NCBI GenBank assembly: GCA_036558645.1
Contig: DATBFG010000004.1
Span: 1 to 64,000, forward strand
DNA: 64,000 nt
Direction: 5' to 3'
Source of the DNA: DATBFG01 sp036558645
Lineage (GTDB): Bacteria; Acidobacteriota; Terriglobia; Terriglobales; Acidobacteriaceae
Of this stretch, positions 61,153 through 64,000 are shown in pieces. Position numbers and translations under genes: made by a program. Under the pieces are notes generated by a model that did no database searches, was not told where the DNA came from, and saw only the letters and a list, made by a program, of their open reading frames with translations. Numbering within the stretch: position 1 is the first letter of the stretch; every line of letters starts with the position of its first letter.

Positions 61153-63687
61153 CTATCGGCGGCGCTTCTTACGCTGCTGTTTCGGGGTGGACCTTTTTTC
61201 AAGTAGAGCGAACTGGATCTTCTTTTCGACCGGGTCGATTCGATCCACGATGACGCGAATTCTCTGACCGAGCTTATACGTCCTGCGTGTGCGCTGACCG
61301 ATGATCTCGCGTGTGCTCTCGTGGTAGACATAACGGTCGTCAACAAGGGTGTCGAGTGGAACCAAGCCCTCGACGAACAGGTCTGTGAGCTCCACGAAGA
61401 AGCCGAATTTCGTGACGCTGATGATCAGGCCATCGAAATCCTCGCCCACGCGGTCCTGCATGAATTTCACTTTCTTCCACTCCATCAACTCACGTTCGGC
61501 CTCGTCGGCGCGGCGTTCGGAGAGGCTCGACCCTTCGGCGATGTCGTGCAATTCATCGAGCCGGATTGGACCCAGCACTGGCTCGAGCTCTCGACGATGA
61601 CCAGCGACGTCACGTCGCTTCGACCATGGAGACGGCGCTTTCTCGTGCGGTTCCTTGAAATCCGGACTCGAATAACCCGAGTGGCCACCCATCGCATCTT
61701 CGCTGTCGTGACTTTCGGCCGAGTCGTGCAACACATCTTTGAGAATGCGGTGCACGATCAGATCCGGATAGCGGCGAATGGGAGAGGTGAAGTGAGTGTA
61801 GGTCGGCGCCGCGAGAGCGAAGTGTCCGAGGTTCTCTTCCGAATACCGAGCCTGCTTGAGCGAGCGCAGCATTAAGTAAGACAGAATGCGTTCTTCCGGC
61901 TTGCCGGCGATTTTCTGCGTGAGCTTCTGGTACATACGCGGCGTGATGTGAACTTCCTTTGGTATCTCGATCTCCCGCGCTCGTTTGCCAGTGCCATAGC
62001 TGGCGCGACGATCGCTCTTGAACTGAATGCGCTGAATGGGTAAAGCCCCGACTCCGAGCGAGTAGCCGAACGTTGTGGCGATGACTTCGAAGTCGTACAC
62101 GCGCTTGGCGTCGGGCTTTTCATGGATACGATATATCGATCCAATTCGCCTGTTTTCCAAATACTGGGCCACTGACTCATTGGCCGCGAGCATAAATTCT
62201 TCGATGAGCCGGTTGGCAATACTGCGCTCGGAGCGAGTGATGCTTTTCATCAGGCCATACTCGTCGAATTCGATGACGGGCTCAGGCAGATCGAAGTCAA
62301 TCGATCCGCGGCGCTCTCTCTTGTGATTCAGGATGAGTGCGAGATCCCGCATGAGTTCGAACTGCGGCACCAACGGTGCGTAACGCTGACGCAGAAGCGC
62401 ATCGCCTTCGAGGATGGCGTGAACATCTGTATAGGTCATCCTTTCGGCGGAGCGGATGACTCCCTCCATGATTTGGTAACCCTTGACTTCTCCCTGGTTG
62501 TCGATCTCCATTACGCAGGAGAGGACGAGACGGTCGACCTTGGGGCGCAAGCTGCAAATATCGGTTGAGAGCTCAAGTGGCAGCATGGGAACGGCACGAT
62601 CAGGAAAGTAGACGCTGGTCCCTCGCAGACGTGCTTCCTGGTCGATGGCTGACCCCTCGGTGACGTAATGAGCAACGTCGGCGATATGGACCTGGAGTTC
62701 GAAGTTGCCATGGTCGAGACGGCGAACCGTAACGGCGTCATCAAAGTCGCGGGCAGTTGCGCCATCAATCGTTACGATGGGAAGGTTGCGGAAGTCGCGG
62801 CGACGCCGGGCTTCTTTCATCGAGATGACCGCCTCGGATTCTTCCGCTTCGCGAAGGACGTCGGCGGGAAAACGATGCGGCAAGTGGTGCTTGCGAATCA
62901 TGATTTCGACGTCAACGCCGAAGTCGTCTTCGTATCCGAGGATCTCGGTGACTCGACCGCGGGGCCTCTGCTGAGCTGTCGGCCACTCCGTTATTTCGAC
63001 ATCGACCACAGCACCTTCGAGGTCATCCCAACTACGCCTGGCGGCTTCATCACCTAAGACCCGGTGCACCGTTTTCTTCCGCTTGCGGGTGCCCGGTTCG
63101 AGGTTCACTTCTTCAACGACGGCAGCTTGTTCGAAAACTTCCATTCCTCGCGGGATGACGATTTCCGCACCGATTTTTGCATCGAAAGGTGCGACATGAT
63201 TGTGGCGACTTCCGTAGTGAAAGGTGCCGACGACGGTCTCGTGGGCTCGGGTGACGGGGCGATTGATGCGCCCTTCAGCCCGGCCATCAGGACGAAGTGG
63301 GCCGACCTCGACTAGGACCTGGTCTCCATGCATGGCGTTGCCGATCGAGGGCGGAGGAATAAAGACGTCACCGCTCAGCCGGGATTTAAGCGGTTCCTGC
63401 AGCGACTTAGGATCTGGAACCACGAAGCCGAAACCGTCACGATGCATGTTCAGGCGACCGACAACCAGGTTCTTGTTCGAAGGCGGCTGCGGAATAGCGT
63501 AGCGATGATCGACCTCGATAAGCTTTCGCTCTTTGACCAGGCGATCGAGAAGGTTTGCCAACCCCTGTCGGGCATCTCCGTGCAAGCCCAACTCGCGAAC
63601 AAGTTGCTTATACCCTGCGGAGTGTTTTGGTTGGCGCTCGATCTTTTTAAGGACGGCGAATTCGAAGAGTGTCGCGTTCACGGGCAT
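61153..63687 (-). CDS. rnr: Ribonuclease R
   Basis: 844 residues. Processive 3'-to-5' exoribonuclease for structured RNA, mRNA decay and rRNA quality control. Order: winged-helix N-terminus (about 1-70), cold-shock domains (about 80-250), RNB catalytic domain with IDGATARDFDDAV (metal aspartates), and C-terminal S1 domain followed by a Lys/Arg-rich tail (KQQRKKRRR). The start is uncertain: ATG 63687 begins MPVNATLFEFAVLKKIERQ; ATG 63711 would add eight residues; the frame is open to 63777. Confidence 0.95.
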   Translation of the reverse strand: MPVNATLFEFAVLKKIERQPKHSAGYKQLVRELGLHGDARQGLANLLDRLVKERKLIEVDHRYAIPQPPSNKNLVVGRLNMHRDGFGFVVPDPKSLQEPLKSRLSGDVFIPPPSIGNAMHGDQVLVEVGPLRPDGRAEGRINRPVTRAHETVVGTFHYGSRHNHVAPFDAKIGAEIVIPRGMEVFEQAAVVEEVNLEPGTRKRKKTVHRVLGDEAARRSWDDLEGAVVDVEITEWPTAQQRPRGRVTEILGYEDDFGVDVEIMIRKHHLPHRFPADVLREAEESEAVISMKEARRRRDFRNLPIVTIDGATARDFDDAVTVRRLDHGNFELQVHIADVAHYVTEGSAIDQEARLRGTSVYFPDRAVPMLPLELSTDICSLRPKVDRLVLSCVMEIDNQGEVKGYQIMEGVIRSAERMTYTDVHAILEGDALLRQRYAPLVPQFELMRDLALILNHKRERRGSIDFDLPEPVIEFDEYGLMKSITRSERSIANRLIEEFMLAANESVAQYLENRRIGSIYRIHEKPDAKRVYDFEVIATTFGYSLGVGALPIQRIQFKSDRRASYGTGKRAREIEIPKEVHITPRMYQKLTQKIAGKPEERILSYLMLRSLKQARYSEENLGHFALAAPTYTHFTSPIRRYPDLIVHRILKDVLHDSAESHDSEDAMGGHSGYSSPDFKEPHEKAPSPWSKRRDVAGHRRELEPVLGPIRLDELHDIAEGSSLSERRADEAERELMEWKKVKFMQDRVGEDFDGLIISVTKFGFFVELTDLFVEGLVPLDTLVDDRYVYHESTREIIGQRTRRTYKLGQRIRVIVDRIDPVEKKIQFALLEKRSTPKQQRKKRRR

Positions 63688-63785
63688 CTTTAATGTATAC
63701 GATACTCCCATAGCGGAGATGCACTTGGGTTCAGGGTATCGAGTTTTGAAAACGATATGCTGAGGCGACGCGATCACGAAGGAAG

Positions 63786-63802
63786 GCAGGCGACAAGCCT
63801 GC
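63786..63802. repeat. Short palindrome GCAGGC-GACAA-GCCTGC
   Basis: A perfect 6-bp dyad with a 5-base loop between rnr and the DinB gene. From memory, GGCAGGCGACAAGCCTGC-type hairpins are frequent dispersed sequences in acidobacteria; copy number cannot be told from one window. Confidence 0.5.
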
Positions 63803-63820
63803 TACTAAATAGAACTGAGA

Positions 63821-64000
63821 TCATTGGCTCCGCTGGGGCAGATACTTCTGTTCAAGGATTCCTTGGTGGTGAACTGCGTGTCCGGCGATGATGTACGCCA
63901 GCGCTCTGACTGAAACCTTATTATTGCTGGCGGTGCCGACTCTTGCCCATGCTTCCTCGTCAAGGCAGCGGAAAAGCGACAATGTCGCGTTGCGCACTTG
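63821..64000 (-). CDS. DinB family protein (C-terminal part, cut by window edge)
   Basis: Sixty codons are in the window, in frame to the right edge and ending in TGA at 63821. They read LSLFRCLDEEAWARVGT, then VSVRALAYIIAGHAVHHQGI, the final helix and GHxxHH motif of DinB-like four-helix metal-binding proteins (mycothiol- or bacillithiol-transferase-like superfamily). The N-terminal part, with the first metal His, is outside the window. Confidence 0.85.
   Translation of the reverse strand, partial: QVRNATLSLFRCLDEEAWARVGTASNNKVSVRALAYIIAGHAVHHQGILEQKYLPQRSQ

Noticed and set aside
1..64000. CRISPR arrays, prophage or full insertion sequences
   Set aside because: No regularly spaced direct repeats with unique spacers, no phage structural genes, no transposase or integrase frames. 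The heptad arrays have no spacers.

Overview
The window looks like chromosomal DNA of an acidobacterium, most likely class Terriglobia (Koribacter-like). The evidence is a permease of the acidobacterial duplicated orphan type (43893-46340), a VWFA-related secreted protein of the kind abundant in that phylum (57090-58070), a GloVer-repeat protein, an HAF-repeat protein, two secreted PQQ-type beta-propellers, an orphan hyp cluster, a moderately high GC content, and dense genes on both strands. The phylum call is inference from family content; no rRNA is present.

Layout. 1-9.8 kb: the start of a FabG-like reductase, a CPA2 antiporter, a DUF2071 protein, a secreted protein, a tandem ThyX-like protein, purM, a small membrane protein and a large acyl-CoA synthetase/GNAT fusion. 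9.8-19.9 kb, mostly + strand: recA, a broken GIY-YIG gene inside REP-like inverted repeats, coaD and an aminotransferase with overlapping ends, then manA, manC and a phosphohexomutase (the fructose-6-P to GDP-mannose route), an M48 protease and rsgA. 20-29 kb: kdsB, a flavin-dependent halogenase-like protein, a second CPA2 antiporter with a small secreted partner, a PQQ-like propeller, a Vgb-like propeller overlapping a Gfo/Idh/MocA oxidoreductase. 29-34.9 kb: a complete hypF-C-D-E-A-B operon for [NiFe]-hydrogenase maturation with no hydrogenase subunit genes in the window and a perfect CRP-type site upstream. 35-46 kb: a HEAT-repeat protein, a Tat-exported aldo/keto reductase, a racemase-like protein, the GloVer protein, yceH, an M13 metallopeptidase and the ADOP permease. 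46.6-52.2 kb, - strand: mtnA, pyrE, a CPBP protease and uvrA. 52.3-64 kb: an STN-like protein, a second PQQ-like propeller, an HAF protein, an AhpD-like protein, the VWFA protein, a SYLF protein, tag, tRNA-Pro(GGG), an aminotransferase, rnr and the end of a DinB gene.

Most genes are housekeeping or typical acidobacterial secreted proteins. The most unusual signals are non-coding: (i) degenerate tandem repeats with a strict 7-bp period in four intergenic loci, three of them as inverted pairs, one read into the N-terminus of the phosphohexomutase; (ii) a GIY-YIG gene enclosed by 33/34-bp inverted repeats and itself interrupted by a 31-bp near-perfect palindrome between 8-bp direct repeats; (iii) a leader with two mutually exclusive hairpins upstream of the SYLF gene; (iv) a + strand terminator with no + strand gene before it. 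I found no CRISPR array, prophage, integrase, complete insertion sequence or rRNA gene.
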